A DNA stretch of 64,000 nt from Paenibacillus agri (GTDB taxonomy: Bacteria; Bacillota; Bacilli; Paenibacillales; Paenibacillaceae), in the NCBI RefSeq assembly GCF_013359945.1, contig NZ_JABWCS010000220.1, forward strand, positions 267,414 to 331,413. Reading direction: 5' to 3'. How positions within the stretch are numbered: position 1 is the first letter of the stretch; each line of letters opens with the position of its first letter. Positions 50,260 through 59,402 of this stretch are shown here, piece after piece. A program made the translations under genes and the position numbers. The notes beneath the pieces were generated by a model. That model had not been told where the DNA came from. It did not search any database and was given only the letters and a program-made list of their open reading frames with translations.

Positions 50260-50289
50260 TTGACTACAATTTGACATGAACTCTATTAT
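50260..50289 (+). promoter_or_regulatory. Promoter of the TetR gene
   Basis: TTGACT, 18-bp spacer, TATTAT. AGTCAATAG and TTGACA repeats around it echo those before the MFS gene. Confidence 0.5.
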
Positions 50290-50351
50290 CAATGAAAATA
50301 AGTTTGAAGGTTCATGTTGAATGTGATTTGACTTGGTTAGGAGTGAAAGGA

Positions 50352-50954
50352 ATGCCTGAGACTGCGAAACAAAAGATCGGATTGCGTGAGCGGAAAAAAG
50401 CGAAGACGATGGCGAGTGTGCAGATGCACGCATTGAGGCTTTTTCAGGAGAAGGGTTATCATGCCACAACGGTTGAACAAATTGCGGAAGCTGCAGAAAT
50501 TTCCCCGAGCACCTTTTTTCGTTATTTTGCAACGAAAGAGGATGTGGTGCTAACCGATAACTATGATCCTCTTCTTGTGGATGCTTTTGACAATCAATCA
50601 CCAGAGCTTAGTCCGCTACAAGCCGTAAGGAATGCGATGATTTCGGGAATTACGGAGATTACGGATGAGGAATGGGAGACAACGCGCCAACGCAATCAAC
50701 TGATCATGGCAGTTCCGGAACTGCGTGCAGCAGCGATGAATAACTTAACTCAGATGATGCACCTATTGACACAGATGGTTGCCAAGCGACTTGGACGCAG
50801 TTCAGATGATCCAGCGATCCGAACCTTTGGCGGAGTGATCGTCGGGGTCAATATATCCTTAATGGATTATAGTGCAGAAGTGACCCGATTGGAGTTTGCT
50901 AAATTATTGGAAGAGGCTCTGGAGGTTGTGGAGAAAGGCTTAATAATAGAATAA
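50352..50954 (+). CDS. TetR-family regulator of the MFS exporter
   Basis: 200 residues from the ATG at 50352 (AGGAG 8 nt upstream). Helix-turn-helix QMHALRLFQEKGYHATTVEQIAEAAEISPSTFFRYFATKEDVV; the C-terminal domain matches the MftR/AcrR-like class (TetR_C_17 type) with TEITDEEWETTRQRNQLI. It probably represses the exporter upstream; see the inverted repeats at both promoters. Confidence 0.88.
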   Translation: MPETAKQKIGLRERKKAKTMASVQMHALRLFQEKGYHATTVEQIAEAAEISPSTFFRYFATKEDVVLTDNYDPLLVDAFDNQSPELSPLQAVRNAMISGITEITDEEWETTRQRNQLIMAVPELRAAAMNNLTQMMHLLTQMVAKRLGRSSDDPAIRTFGGVIVGVNISLMDYSAEVTRLEFAKLLEEALEVVEKGLIIE

Positions 50955-51003
50955 GACCGTGCCTGCAATTCTTAACCGTACGTGGTGGCTCTATAGAAGA
51001 AAT

Positions 51004-51026
51004 CCCTTGTACATCAAGGGTTTTTT
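51004..51026 (+). terminator. Terminator after the TetR gene
   Basis: CCCTTG-TACAT-CAAGGG then TTTTTTCTTTTT. Confidence 0.8.
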
Positions 51027-51096
51027 CTTTTTACAGAAAAAGATGAGGATAAAAAACGGTTATACTATTTGTTACCTTGGGAGGTGTTCATGTATC

Positions 51097-51144
51097 ATGG
51101 TTAGCGGGCGGGCTGGAAATATTATAAAAGATTCCAATACATAG
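51097..51144 (+). CDS. Possible 15-codon leader peptide before the ABC exporter
   Basis: ATG at 51097 reads MVSGRAGNIIKDSNT and stops at 51144, inside the GGAG site of the next gene. GGGAGGTG lies 11 nt upstream; a closer ATG at 51090 would give only four codons. Overlap of stop and downstream site suggests coupling or attenuation, but the ORF is too short to be sure. Confidence 0.3.
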   Translation: MVSGRAGNIIKDSNT

Positions 51145-51153
51145 GAGCTAATC

Positions 51154-52920
51154 ATGAACCAAGAGATTACTTATTCAACAAAAAGAGCATTTGCTAGATT
51201 GCTAAGTTTCTCAAAACCGGAAGCGTTTCGGTACATTTTATTATTATTAATTATCCTTTGCGGAACCTTTGTAAATCTGGGCTATCTGGAATCAATACGA
51301 AATATTGTGGCGGGAGCGACGTCCAAATCTCTTCATCTTGTGTATTATGGAACTGCACTTGCCGGGATAACGATCGTTCTGCAGACGGTCATCAATATCA
51401 TGCAAACTCAAGTCACAGTAAAAATTAAAAATGCTTCAATAACCAATATGCAAAAACACGTTCTGAACCAGCTTCATCTGAAAAAGGTAGAGCATATCGA
51501 AAGCTATCATAGCAGCGACATTGTGGGGCGGTTGTTGAACGGAGTAACGGATGCGCAAACCGGAGTGAACGACAAGCTGTTGGCGTTTATCACAAACGCG
51601 CTGCAGATTATGATGGCTATGGCGTATTTTAGCTGGCTTAGCTTGCCTCTAACACTTGGACTGGTTGGTTTTACACTGGCCTATCCTGCGATTACATATC
51701 CGATCTCCCGATTTCTACGTGCTCAGTATGACAAGCGTGGGAAAGAGGTGGCGGATCGGGATTCCATACTTCAAGAAGCGATTCAAGGCGCTGAAGAGGT
51801 ACGAACCTATAGGCTGCAGCAACACTTTCAAGGTGTTTTAAAAGGAAGACTTCATCAAGTGCTGGCAAGATCACTACGCATCTCTATTCTGGAAAGAAGC
51901 TTTGACGCTTTGAATAGGGTGGCAACGTTTGGCGGAATGATTTTTACACTTGGATTCGGGGGCTATCAGGTCTTAAAGGGGGAACTAATGGTAGGTGCAC
52001 TGGCTACCTTTATTGTAACAAGTGGACAATTAACGAACCCGCTTTTATCGATATCAAGATTATGGACAGACATGATTCAAGCGATATCCCAAGCGCAGAG
52101 AGTACTCAGTCTGTTAGATTTGCCAAATGAAGAGGATGATCTAAATAAGAATTCGAATCTAGTATTTCATCCGGGACGGCATGATCTTACGCTTAAACAT
52201 GTGAAATATACGTATAACAACGATAGAAAGACTATTCATAACATAAGTTTTTCGATAAAAAGCGGACAGATGGCAGCGATCGTAGGACCCAGCGGTTCGG
52301 GTAAATCTACGATCCTGAAGTTATTGCTAAGACTCTATACTCCCGAAAAAGGAGAGATTTTGTACAACGATGTTTCTATACATGATATCCCGCTGGCGGA
52401 GTGGAGATCCCGCATTGGATATGTTTCACAACAGGCCATTGTATTCTCTGGTTCCATTAAGGATAATATTTGCTTTGGAGTAGAGAATGTGCCTATGGAC
52501 GAAGTGGTGAACGCTGCCAAGTTAGCGCATATTCATAATTATATTAGTGCTCTGCCACAGGGGTATGACACAGCTATTGGGGAACGTGGTGTCCAGTTGT
52601 CAGGAGGAGAAATTCAGCGTCTGTCTCTCGCCAGGGTATATTTACGAAAGCCCAACATTCTTGTGCTGGATGAGCCTGCTTCAGCGTTGGATATTGAGAA
52701 TGAAAGAAAGTTTCGAGAGTCCCTGCAAGCGCTTGCTAAAGATCGGACGACGATCGTCGTTGCACACAAGCTGGACACGATTCGGCATGCGGATACGATT
52801 ATTGTTGTGGAGGGTGGAAGAGTGACAGAGGTAGGGACACATGCAGATTTAATAAGGAATCAAGGGGAGTATTTCGGTTTACTGCAAGAGGAAAATATGA
52901 AGAGGGAGGGTATCCGTTGA
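51154..52920 (+). CDS. Heterodimeric ABC exporter, subunit 1
   Basis: 588 residues. Six membrane helices (about 25-310), then an ATPase domain (about 345-580): Walker A GPSGSGKST, Q loop VSQQAIVFSGSIKDN, signature VQLSGGEIQRLSLAR, Walker B ILVLDEPASALD with the catalytic Glu, and the switch His in VVAHKLD. It overlaps subunit 2 by 4 bp, so they form one exporter. Drug, peptide or lipid export is possible. AT-rich relative to the core genes. Confidence 0.93.
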   Translation: MNQEITYSTKRAFARLLSFSKPEAFRYILLLLIILCGTFVNLGYLESIRNIVAGATSKSLHLVYYGTALAGITIVLQTVINIMQTQVTVKIKNASITNMQKHVLNQLHLKKVEHIESYHSSDIVGRLLNGVTDAQTGVNDKLLAFITNALQIMMAMAYFSWLSLPLTLGLVGFTLAYPAITYPISRFLRAQYDKRGKEVADRDSILQEAIQGAEEVRTYRLQQHFQGVLKGRLHQVLARSLRISILERSFDALNRVATFGGMIFTLGFGGYQVLKGELMVGALATFIVTSGQLTNPLLSISRLWTDMIQAISQAQRVLSLLDLPNEEDDLNKNSNLVFHPGRHDLTLKHVKYTYNNDRKTIHNISFSIKSGQMAAIVGPSGSGKSTILKLLLRLYTPEKGEILYNDVSIHDIPLAEWRSRIGYVSQQAIVFSGSIKDNICFGVENVPMDEVVNAAKLAHIHNYISALPQGYDTAIGERGVQLSGGEIQRLSLARVYLRKPNILVLDEPASALDIENERKFRESLQALAKDRTTIVVAHKLDTIRHADTIIVVEGGRVTEVGTHADLIRNQGEYFGLLQEENMKREGIR

Positions 52921-54629
52921 ATTCGCAGATCAATACCAGGGCAGTGTTGTCCCTTCTTTTTCACTATGTAAAGCGCTACTGGATGATTCTTATCTTCCTT
53001 CCTTTTTTGATTGGGGTAGATATTGCATTTGAATTAGGAGTAGCTAAAATCCAGGGCCTGTTCATTGATACCGCAGACCATGGTACGTTGGCGAGATTAT
53101 TCTATGTTATTAAACTAGTCATTTGTTTGCTACTTGCAGGGATTATCTTATTGGCACTCCATCGGCATTTAATCGTTAAGCTGCTGGGTTATGTACATAG
53201 AGATATAACGCTTAGATTGTTTGAAGTTATAAACCATATGCCTTATCAGAAATTAAAAAAATATCATTCCGGAGATCTGGTCACCCGGGTGAAGGACGAT
53301 GTGGAGCATAGTTCGCAAATTATAGACGCCGTTATTGAGTTTATAACTGTGCTTGTCCTCATTATTTTATCGTTTGTTTATCTGATCCGAATTGATGTCG
53401 TGTTAGCGCTGATTGGAGCTATAAGTGCACCTATTCTATTCTGGATCGGTCGTATGTTTGATAAAAGAATTCGTACCCAGTCGAGCGATGTTCAAGAGAA
53501 GGAACGGGCGCTTAGAGAGACAGCACAAGAATATATCCAGGGATATACCGTTGCTAAAGTGTTTAATGTAAGCGAGTTATACCTCAATCCATTCATGCAG
53601 GGAAGGAAGGATCTGAGCAAAGCGCAAACCAGACTTGCAATGACGAACACCATGAGCAGAACCTTTACGGAGAGCGGATTCAATCTCATTTACATTGTGG
53701 CATTAGTATTCATCGCGATTGCCTCTTCGAGAAATGCACTGACTCCTGGAACGATTATTACGTTTAGTGTCCTGTTCGAGCTTGTAGTCTGGCCGGTCAT
53801 TGGCATGTCAGATCAGTATAGCCGTGTGCAAGAGGGGATTGGAGCGTTTCAGCGAATATATGATTTTGTGGGAACGACTAATAATACGCCAATAAAAAGT
53901 TCTAACAGTAATGAGAAGCTAGAGACGGAGATATCTTATAAAAGAGAAGTCTTATCTCTTCACGATGTGTCTTTTCAACCTGAATCCAGTGATAGAGCTA
54001 TTCTGAATCATATTAACTTTGACTTGAAAAGCGGAGAGACGGTAGTCGTCATTGGGCCGAGCGGTTCGGGCAAATCCACTTTTGCAAAATTATGTTGTGG
54101 TCTATATGAACCAACGCAAGGAAAGGTATCGGTCCATGGTCAATCGGTTTATGTGAATCAATCGCCATATCTATTCTCTGGAACGGTGCAAGATAATATC
54201 AAGTTAGCCTATGATCAAGCAACTGATCATGATATTCACATCGCGGCAAGAAACGCAGAGCTTGAAGAATTCGTAGAACAATTATCCGATAACTATAATA
54301 CGGTTATCAGTGAGCAAGGCAGTAACTTTTCAGGTGGACAAAGACAACGTCTTGCCTTGGCCAGAGCTTTTATACATAAAGATTGTGATTTGTTCATCAT
54401 GGATGAGCCGACATCTGCCTTGGATCCTGCTACAGAACAACAAGTAGTGGCCTCTCTAAAAACGTACTTGGAACACAAATCAGTTATTATCATCACTCAT
54501 CGTCTAAGTCTAGTTTCGCTAGCCGATCGGATCATTGTCATGAATGAAGGCAGGATTGCAGAAGAAGGAACACATGCCGAATTAATGCGTAATCAGGGAC
54601 TATATAAGAAGTTTCAGCGCCGAACCTGA
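52917..54629 (+). CDS. Heterodimeric ABC exporter, subunit 2, with shortened ATPase domain
   Basis: 570 residues from a TTG overlapping the stop of subunit 1 (TTGA), with AGGGAGGG upstream. Six helices, then the ATPase: Walker A GPSGSGKST, Walker B LFIMDEPTSALD, signature FSGGQRQRLALAR, and His in IITHRLS. Between Walker A and the Q loop about 13 residues that subunit 1 has are absent (GKVSVHGQSVYVNQSPYLF), removing the strand and loop before the Q-loop Gln. Both sites still keep a catalytic Glu. Confidence 0.92.
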   Translation: MNSQINTRAVLSLLFHYVKRYWMILIFLPFLIGVDIAFELGVAKIQGLFIDTADHGTLARLFYVIKLVICLLLAGIILLALHRHLIVKLLGYVHRDITLRLFEVINHMPYQKLKKYHSGDLVTRVKDDVEHSSQIIDAVIEFITVLVLIILSFVYLIRIDVVLALIGAISAPILFWIGRMFDKRIRTQSSDVQEKERALRETAQEYIQGYTVAKVFNVSELYLNPFMQGRKDLSKAQTRLAMTNTMSRTFTESGFNLIYIVALVFIAIASSRNALTPGTIITFSVLFELVVWPVIGMSDQYSRVQEGIGAFQRIYDFVGTTNNTPIKSSNSNEKLETEISYKREVLSLHDVSFQPESSDRAILNHINFDLKSGETVVVIGPSGSGKSTFAKLCCGLYEPTQGKVSVHGQSVYVNQSPYLFSGTVQDNIKLAYDQATDHDIHIAARNAELEEFVEQLSDNYNTVISEQGSNFSGGQRQRLALARAFIHKDCDLFIMDEPTSALDPATEQQVVASLKTYLEHKSVIIITHRLSLVSLADRIIVMNEGRIAEEGTHAELMRNQGLYKKFQRRT

Positions 54630-54674
54630 TATTCGAACCTAAAGTTCAATTTAAATAGAAACGAGAGGTCCCTA

Positions 54675-55355
54675 ATGAATACAATCCTCATTATTGAAGA
54701 TCAGGAAGATGTTAACCACATGCTGGCGGAGTCGCTGGCTTCTGCGGGATACTGCGTTAAGTCTGCTTATACAGGGGCGGATGGATTGCAGGAGATTCAC
54801 AGCGGATTGTATGATTTGGTTCTGCTTGATATTATGCTTCCTTATAAAAGCGGGGATGAAATTCTGAAGGATATGCGCCAGTTTTCCGATGCCCCTGTCA
54901 TTATTATTTCTGCGAAGGATCTGGTAGGTACGAAAATCGATCTTCTGAAGCTGGGCGCGGACGATTATATAACGAAGCCGTTTGACTTAGGAGAAGTGGC
55001 GGCACGGGTGGAGTCCAATTTACGCCGTTCAAGGCGGGATCAACCGGGAAGCAGGGTACTGCGTCACAAAGATCTGCTGTTGGATGAGAATGCTAAACGC
55101 GTGACGGCGGGAGGTGCGGAGATTGAGCTAACTGCCAAAGAGTATATGATACTGGAGATGCTGCTCAAGCACACGGGTAAGGTATTCACCAAGGCGAATT
55201 TGTACGAATCGGTCTGGCAGGACGAATACCTCGGGGATGACAATGCGGTGAAGACGCATATCAGCAATCTGAGAAGCAAACTGAAAAAAATGAGCCCGGA
55301 AGAGGAGTACATAGAAACGGTTTGGGGACTGGGCTATAGGCTACATCAGGGATAA
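54675..55355 (+). CDS. OmpR-family response regulator of the resistance-type ABC module
   Basis: 226 residues; GAGAGG before the ATG. Receiver with IIEDQED, phosphoacceptor Asp52 (LLDIMLP) and Lys in YITKPFD; winged helix with LTAKEYMILEMLLKHTG and DNAVKTHISNLRSKLKK. It heads the set response regulator, ATPase, permease, kinase. The kinase three genes on is its likely partner. Starts 45 bp after the exporter, so it may be read through from it. Confidence 0.9.
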   Translation: MNTILIIEDQEDVNHMLAESLASAGYCVKSAYTGADGLQEIHSGLYDLVLLDIMLPYKSGDEILKDMRQFSDAPVIIISAKDLVGTKIDLLKLGADDYITKPFDLGEVAARVESNLRRSRRDQPGSRVLRHKDLLLDENAKRVTAGGAEIELTAKEYMILEMLLKHTGKVFTKANLYESVWQDEYLGDDNAVKTHISNLRSKLKKMSPEEEYIETVWGLGYRLHQG

Positions 55356-55446
55356 CTTATCGGTTTCTTTACTTTTTCAATGTCAGCCTTAACCTTTTCT
55401 AAACTTGCGATCGTTATACTGAGGGCAGAAAGGGCAGGTGAATAAA

Positions 55447-56370
55447 ATGAACTCATACGTTGTGCAAACCCATCATCTGAGTAAAAACTACGGTGATTAT
55501 ACGGCGCTACGCCAAGTTTCTATCCGCTTAAAAGGGGGCCATATCTACGGTTTGATCGGACAAAACGGCGCCGGAAAAACGACGCTGATGCGTCTATTGG
55601 CTGGTCTAGCCTTCCCTACAGAAGGCAGCATCGAGCTATTCGGCCATAGCGGAAAGTACCCTCTTCAAGAGGAACGGAAGCGGCTTGGCTGCATGATTGA
55701 GCACCCGGGATTTGTTCCGTATATGACGGCGAAGCAGAACCTGAAGCTGCATCGGATGATGCGAGGTGTCCCTAACGAGGAGATTGAAGATGAATTGCTG
55801 GAGCTGGTTGGTCTGGCAGATACGGTCAGGAAGAAAGCGAGAGACTTCTCGCTTGGGATGAAGCAGCGGCTTGGCATTGCTATCGCCCTCTTAGGCAGCC
55901 CGGAAGTGCTTATTCTGGATGAGCCGATTAACGGACTCGACCCGCTTGGCGTCATCGAAATTCGTAATTTGCTAAGGCAGCTCTGCGAAGAGCGCCAGAT
56001 GGCTATTCTCATCTCCAGTCATAACCTGCCTGAGCTGTATCAGACCGCGACCAACTATATCATTATTCACAAGGGAGAGATTAAGCAGACACTTACTCAG
56101 GAACAGCTTGATGAGCGTTGCAAGCATCATATTCTAATTCGCTGTGACCAGCCGGAAAAGTTGACGAGTGTACTGGAGACGGAGCTTGGCACCTTGAATT
56201 ATAAGGTTATGCCGGATCGTACGGTTAAATTGTATGATTGTTTAGACCAGTTGGAGCGGGTTGCCAGGGCTATTCATGATAAAGGCATTGTTGTTACCAA
56301 GTTTAATGTTGAAGGTGAAACGCTAGAAAACTACTTCATCTCTTGTTTAGGAGGTGAAGGGGATGCTTAA
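55447..56370 (+). CDS. ABC transporter ATP-binding protein, BcrA/LanF type
   Basis: 307 residues from the ATG at 55447 (a GTG at 55438 is also in frame). Walker A GQNGAGKTT, signature FSLGMKQRLGIA, Walker B VLILDEPINGLDPLG, then a ~90-residue C-terminal tail. This is the bacitracin/lantibiotic resistance type. It overlaps its permease gene by 8 bp. The Pro-Ile for Pro-Thr change after the DE is common in this class. Confidence 0.9.
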   Translation: MNSYVVQTHHLSKNYGDYTALRQVSIRLKGGHIYGLIGQNGAGKTTLMRLLAGLAFPTEGSIELFGHSGKYPLQEERKRLGCMIEHPGFVPYMTAKQNLKLHRMMRGVPNEEIEDELLELVGLADTVRKKARDFSLGMKQRLGIAIALLGSPEVLILDEPINGLDPLGVIEIRNLLRQLCEERQMAILISSHNLPELYQTATNYIIIHKGEIKQTLTQEQLDERCKHHILIRCDQPEKLTSVLETELGTLNYKVMPDRTVKLYDCLDQLERVARAIHDKGIVVTKFNVEGETLENYFISCLGGEGDA

Positions 56371-57160
56371 TCTGATCCGGGCTGATCTATTCAAGCTGAT
56401 GAAATCACAGGCGGTCAAAGTATTGATAGCTATATCAGCAGCAAGCGCGATGATCTCGGCGGTTATGGCCTATCTCATTCCGCTTGGTAAGATCGACACC
56501 CGCATGACAGGCATCGAATTTATGTTCTCGGACATGAACATGACCTGTATTCTCGGAGCGGTGATCGCGGGTATGATCATATGCGGCGATTTTGAGAACA
56601 AAACGATTCACAACGCAATTTCTAGCGGCTCCCGGAGATACGCTATCATCATTAGCAAAGCTGTTGCGCTCGCCGTTGCCTTAATGTTGCTTTTGCTGCC
56701 ATATGCAATCGTTACGGCGGCGGGGCTTGGTACAGGGGATAAGTTCGACGTAGGTTCTGTGGGAATAGGCTTTCTGCATGTGCTGACAGCTGAAAGCGGC
56801 AACGTAATGGAGATTGCAGAGATCGGGAAGCTGGCGGCTATTATGCTGACTTTGATTATTGTCTATATAGCACAGTTAAGCCTATGTGTGCCGCTTGCTT
56901 TTTTTCTGAAAAAACCTGTGTTCGTGGTTGCTATCTATTATGGTTTCTCTATTCTGTGCGCACAACTGGCCGGAGGAAGTGAGAGTTCATCGGTGCTCAG
57001 CCGTATCTTTTCGCTTACCCCTTACGGGAACAAGCATGCTCTTATGGCGCTGGAGACAACTGCAGGTGATATGGCACGAACGATCGGTATCAGCGTAATT
57101 TTTATTGCATTCATGCTCGCCGTCACCTTTACGGCATTTAGAAAATCTGAGATTAAGTAA
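56363..57160 (+). CDS. ABC transporter permease of the resistance-type module
   Basis: 265 residues; AGGAGGTG lies 7 nt before the ATG and the gene overlaps the ATPase end. Six hydrophobic helices in the ABC-2 arrangement (about 20-40, 55-75, 100-125, 150-175, 182-205, 235-258), with a large loop between helix 1 and 2 (GKIDTRMTGIEFMFSDM). It is of the BcrB/LanE-G kind rather than the BceB kind, which has a big external domain. Likely removes a peptide from the membrane. Confidence 0.85.
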   Translation: MLNLIRADLFKLMKSQAVKVLIAISAASAMISAVMAYLIPLGKIDTRMTGIEFMFSDMNMTCILGAVIAGMIICGDFENKTIHNAISSGSRRYAIIISKAVALAVALMLLLLPYAIVTAAGLGTGDKFDVGSVGIGFLHVLTAESGNVMEIAEIGKLAAIMLTLIIVYIAQLSLCVPLAFFLKKPVFVVAIYYGFSILCAQLAGGSESSSVLSRIFSLTPYGNKHALMALETTAGDMARTIGISVIFIAFMLAVTFTAFRKSEIK

Positions 57161-57169
57161 GGAAGGGCT

Positions 57170-58096
57170 GTGAAGTCGTTGGCGATGGCATTGGCATTAG
57201 GAGCTTTGATAATTTTAATTCTGCTGCTGAGTGTGTATATTGTTTTTATTCACCAGCAGCTACGCAGCATTAATCGCCAATTAGGCAAGCGGCTGGCAGA
57301 GCATACACGGCAACCGGTAAGCCTGGACCTTTTGAGCAAAGAGCTTAATCGTTTAGCCATTCATATTAATCAATGCTTAAAGGCGGAGGAGAACCTCCGC
57401 CTTCAGGCCATGCGTGAAGAGAAGAACTTTAAGGAGCTGATTGCGAACATTTCCCATGATTTGCGAACACCACTGACCGCGGTTAAGGGCTATCAGCAAC
57501 TGCTGGCGAATGGTGATTTACCTTCTGACCAGCAGGAGAAGCTTCGTATTGCCCGGAAGCATACCGAGGCCTTAGGTGTGCTGATTGAGCTTTTTTTCGA
57601 ATATACCTACCTGTTGAATGCAGAACCAGAATGCCGAGCGGAAAAAGTGAATGTGGGTAACCTGATTGCTGAGGGTGTAGCGGCAGCGGTTCCCTTATTG
57701 GAGGAAAGAGGGCTGTCCGTTCAATTTGAGGAGACTCCGCCAAGGTTTGCCCTTGCTGACAGGGAAATGCTCGCTAGAATCGTGAACAATCTGATTCGTA
57801 ATGGCTGTGAGCATGCATCAGGCCAAATTCAAATTCGCTTGAAATATCAGGAAGAGAAGATCATTCTCTCATTCGGTAATCCCGTGAACAATGGTGTTGT
57901 TCTTGATGTTAAGCGGCTGTTCGACCGATTCTATACGGGGGATCACGCCAGGAGCAAGGGGACAGGGTTAGGTCTTGCTATTGTTAAACTTCTGGTGGAG
58001 CGGATGAAGGGGAGTGTATCGGCTTCTCTTGAGAAAGGCTACCTTGAGATGGTCGTTGAACTTCCGGCTTATCATGAAAGTGGGAGTGTAGACTGA
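57170..58096 (+). CDS. Histidine kinase of the resistance-type module, single TM helix
   Basis: 308 residues from a GTG with AAGGAAGG upstream. Only one clear membrane helix (about 4-27) and no external sensor domain, so the signal must come from within the membrane or from the ABC partner. HisKA has ANISHDLRTPLTAVKGY (His96); HATPase has NNLIRNGCEHA and GTGLGLAIVKLL. Such kinases accompany peptide-antibiotic resistance transporters. Confidence 0.88.
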   Translation: MKSLAMALALGALIILILLLSVYIVFIHQQLRSINRQLGKRLAEHTRQPVSLDLLSKELNRLAIHINQCLKAEENLRLQAMREEKNFKELIANISHDLRTPLTAVKGYQQLLANGDLPSDQQEKLRIARKHTEALGVLIELFFEYTYLLNAEPECRAEKVNVGNLIAEGVAAAVPLLEERGLSVQFEETPPRFALADREMLARIVNNLIRNGCEHASGQIQIRLKYQEEKIILSFGNPVNNGVVLDVKRLFDRFYTGDHARSKGTGLGLAIVKLLVERMKGSVSASLEKGYLEMVVELPAYHESGSVD

Positions 58097-58148
58097 GGAG
58101 GATTTGCAACTAAAATAAATGTGTCAGAAAAAAACCTGCAAAAAAGTG

Positions 58149-58177
58149 TTGACAGGTGAGCTCATTTTTTATATGAT
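58149..58177 (+). promoter_or_regulatory. Promoter of tRNA operon copy 1
   Basis: TTGACA, 17-bp spacer, TATGAT. The same layout and related sequence occur before copy 2. Confidence 0.8.
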
Positions 58178-58227
58178 ATTAAAGTCGACTGAAGGAAATG
58201 ATCTTCCTGAAAAAAGACAAGTCCTTC

Positions 58228-58303
58228 GGGGCCTTAGCTCAGCTGGGAGAGCGCATCGCTGGCAGCGATGAGGTCAGGGGTTCGATCCCCCTAGGCTCCA
58301 CCA
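58228..58303 (+). tRNA. tRNA-Ala(GGC), copy 1
   Basis: 76 nt including encoded CCA. Acceptor GGGGCCT/AGGCTCC has the G3-U70 pair that marks alanine tRNAs. Anticodon loop CTGGCAG reads GCC codons. T loop TTCGATC is canonical. Confidence 0.97.
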
Positions 58304-58315
58304 AGAGCATTATAT

Positions 58316-58388
<73 letters not shown>

Positions 58389-58397
58389 TCACAGAAG

Positions 58398-58421
58398 AAA
58401 CGGCAGAGATGCCGTTTTTTT
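58398..58421 (+). terminator. Terminator of tRNA operon copy 1
   Basis: AAACGGC-AGAGAT-GCCGTTT then TTTT. 58422-58622 holds nothing else recognisable. Confidence 0.85.
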
Positions 58422-58622
58422 GTTTGTTTATTTCTTTATAATTACTGAAATACTTTGGGGGATTAAGGGAAAATTGTTTTTGAATGGACTGTTTTTGTTC
58501 TTTCTTGACCAAATAGTCTGGAAATGATAAGATATGGTCACGAAGTGAGAGAGGGGGATAGGAAATTATCGCGTGGTGATTTGGAAAGTTGGGAACAAAG
58601 AAGGTCGTTTTAATGATTATTT

Positions 58623-58636
58623 TAGATCGATCAGTC
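58623..58636. promoter_or_regulatory. TetR operator candidate before the tetR gene
   Basis: TAGATCGATCAGTC, also found at 59339 before the MFS gene; the flanks (GATTATTT here, GATCATTC there) are alike too. An inverted form, GACTGAACGATC, overlaps the -35 box at 58667. Confidence 0.6.
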
Positions 58637-58664
58637 TGTAATTATTTTTAGGGCTATTTTTTTC

Positions 58665-58693
58665 TTGACTGAACGATCCGGTAAGGGTACTAT
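58665..58693 (+). promoter_or_regulatory. Sigma-A promoter of the tetR gene
   Basis: TTGACT, 17-bp spacer, TACTAT. It shows that the start codon must lie beyond 58693, which fits the GTG at 58716. Confidence 0.75.
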
Positions 58694-58715
58694 GAGACAG
58701 AAAGGAGGGGCTGAA

Positions 58716-59300
58716 GTGGCAAGAAGTAAGGAATTCGATACAAATCTTGTATTGCACAAAGCGATGGAAGTGTTCGGACATTACGGTTACGAGGGAACAT
58801 CCCTGCAAATTCTGCTCGATGGCTTGGGCATTGCCCGTCAGAGTTTATATGATACGTACGGCACGAAGCGGGATCTCTTCGTTAAAGCCGTCAAGCATTA
58901 TCTTAACGAAAAATCGTCGGCTGTTGTCTCCTATCTGGAGCAGACGGGATCCGTTAAGCAATCGATTGAGAAAATTTTCAGTGAGATCGTGGCGACACTA
59001 CAGGATGCGGATCGGCGCAAGGAATGCTTGATTCTATATAGCGCTATCGACCAGGTTCCTCATGACCCGGAGATCGCGGCGTTGTTCGAGCAAGACCGAA
59101 TTCGGCTAGAGAAGGCGTTTCATGAGGCCTTGATTCGGGCCAAGGATCAAAATGAGCTGAATACCCAGCAGGACCTGCTTGCGCTTGCGAAGTATTTGTA
59201 TCATGCCCGATATGCGTTGACTCAAGTTGCCAAATTATCCGATGATGCCAAAGTGTTGGAGGAAATCACGGCGGTTACCCTGTCTGTGCTTAATAGATAA
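58716..59300 (+). CDS. TetR-family regulator, autoregulated, divergent in kind from the first
   Basis: 194 residues from the GTG at 58716 (AAAGGAGGGG 6 nt upstream; promoter at 58665-58693). Helix-turn-helix ALHKAMEVFGHYGYEG-like first helices then LLDGLGIARQSLYDTYGTKRDLF, the AcuR/YxaF/TetR_C_16-like group. A 14-bp repeated operator lies before this gene and before the MFS gene. Probable repressor of that exporter. Confidence 0.9.
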   Translation: MARSKEFDTNLVLHKAMEVFGHYGYEGTSLQILLDGLGIARQSLYDTYGTKRDLFVKAVKHYLNEKSSAVVSYLEQTGSVKQSIEKIFSEIVATLQDADRRKECLILYSAIDQVPHDPEIAALFEQDRIRLEKAFHEALIRAKDQNELNTQQDLLALAKYLYHARYALTQVAKLSDDAKVLEEITAVTLSVLNR

Positions 59301-59338
59301 CGTGAAGCAGTTTCCTGCTTCATTTATTTTGATCATTC

Positions 59339-59352
59339 TAGATCGATCAGTC
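59339..59352. promoter_or_regulatory. TetR operator candidate before the MFS gene
   Basis: TAGATCGATCAGTC, identical to 58623-58636. A separate palindrome, AGACC-ATTT-GGTCT, follows at about 59368-59381, close to the ribosome binding site. Confidence 0.6.
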
Positions 59353-59402
59353 AAATATAATAAAAATAGACCATTTGGTCTGAAAAAGGAGAGAATACTT
59401 CT

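Noticed and set aside
51154..58096. Lantibiotic biosynthesis cluster
   Set aside because: Transport and two-component genes fit resistance, but no precursor peptide, dehydratase, cyclase or leader peptidase is present.
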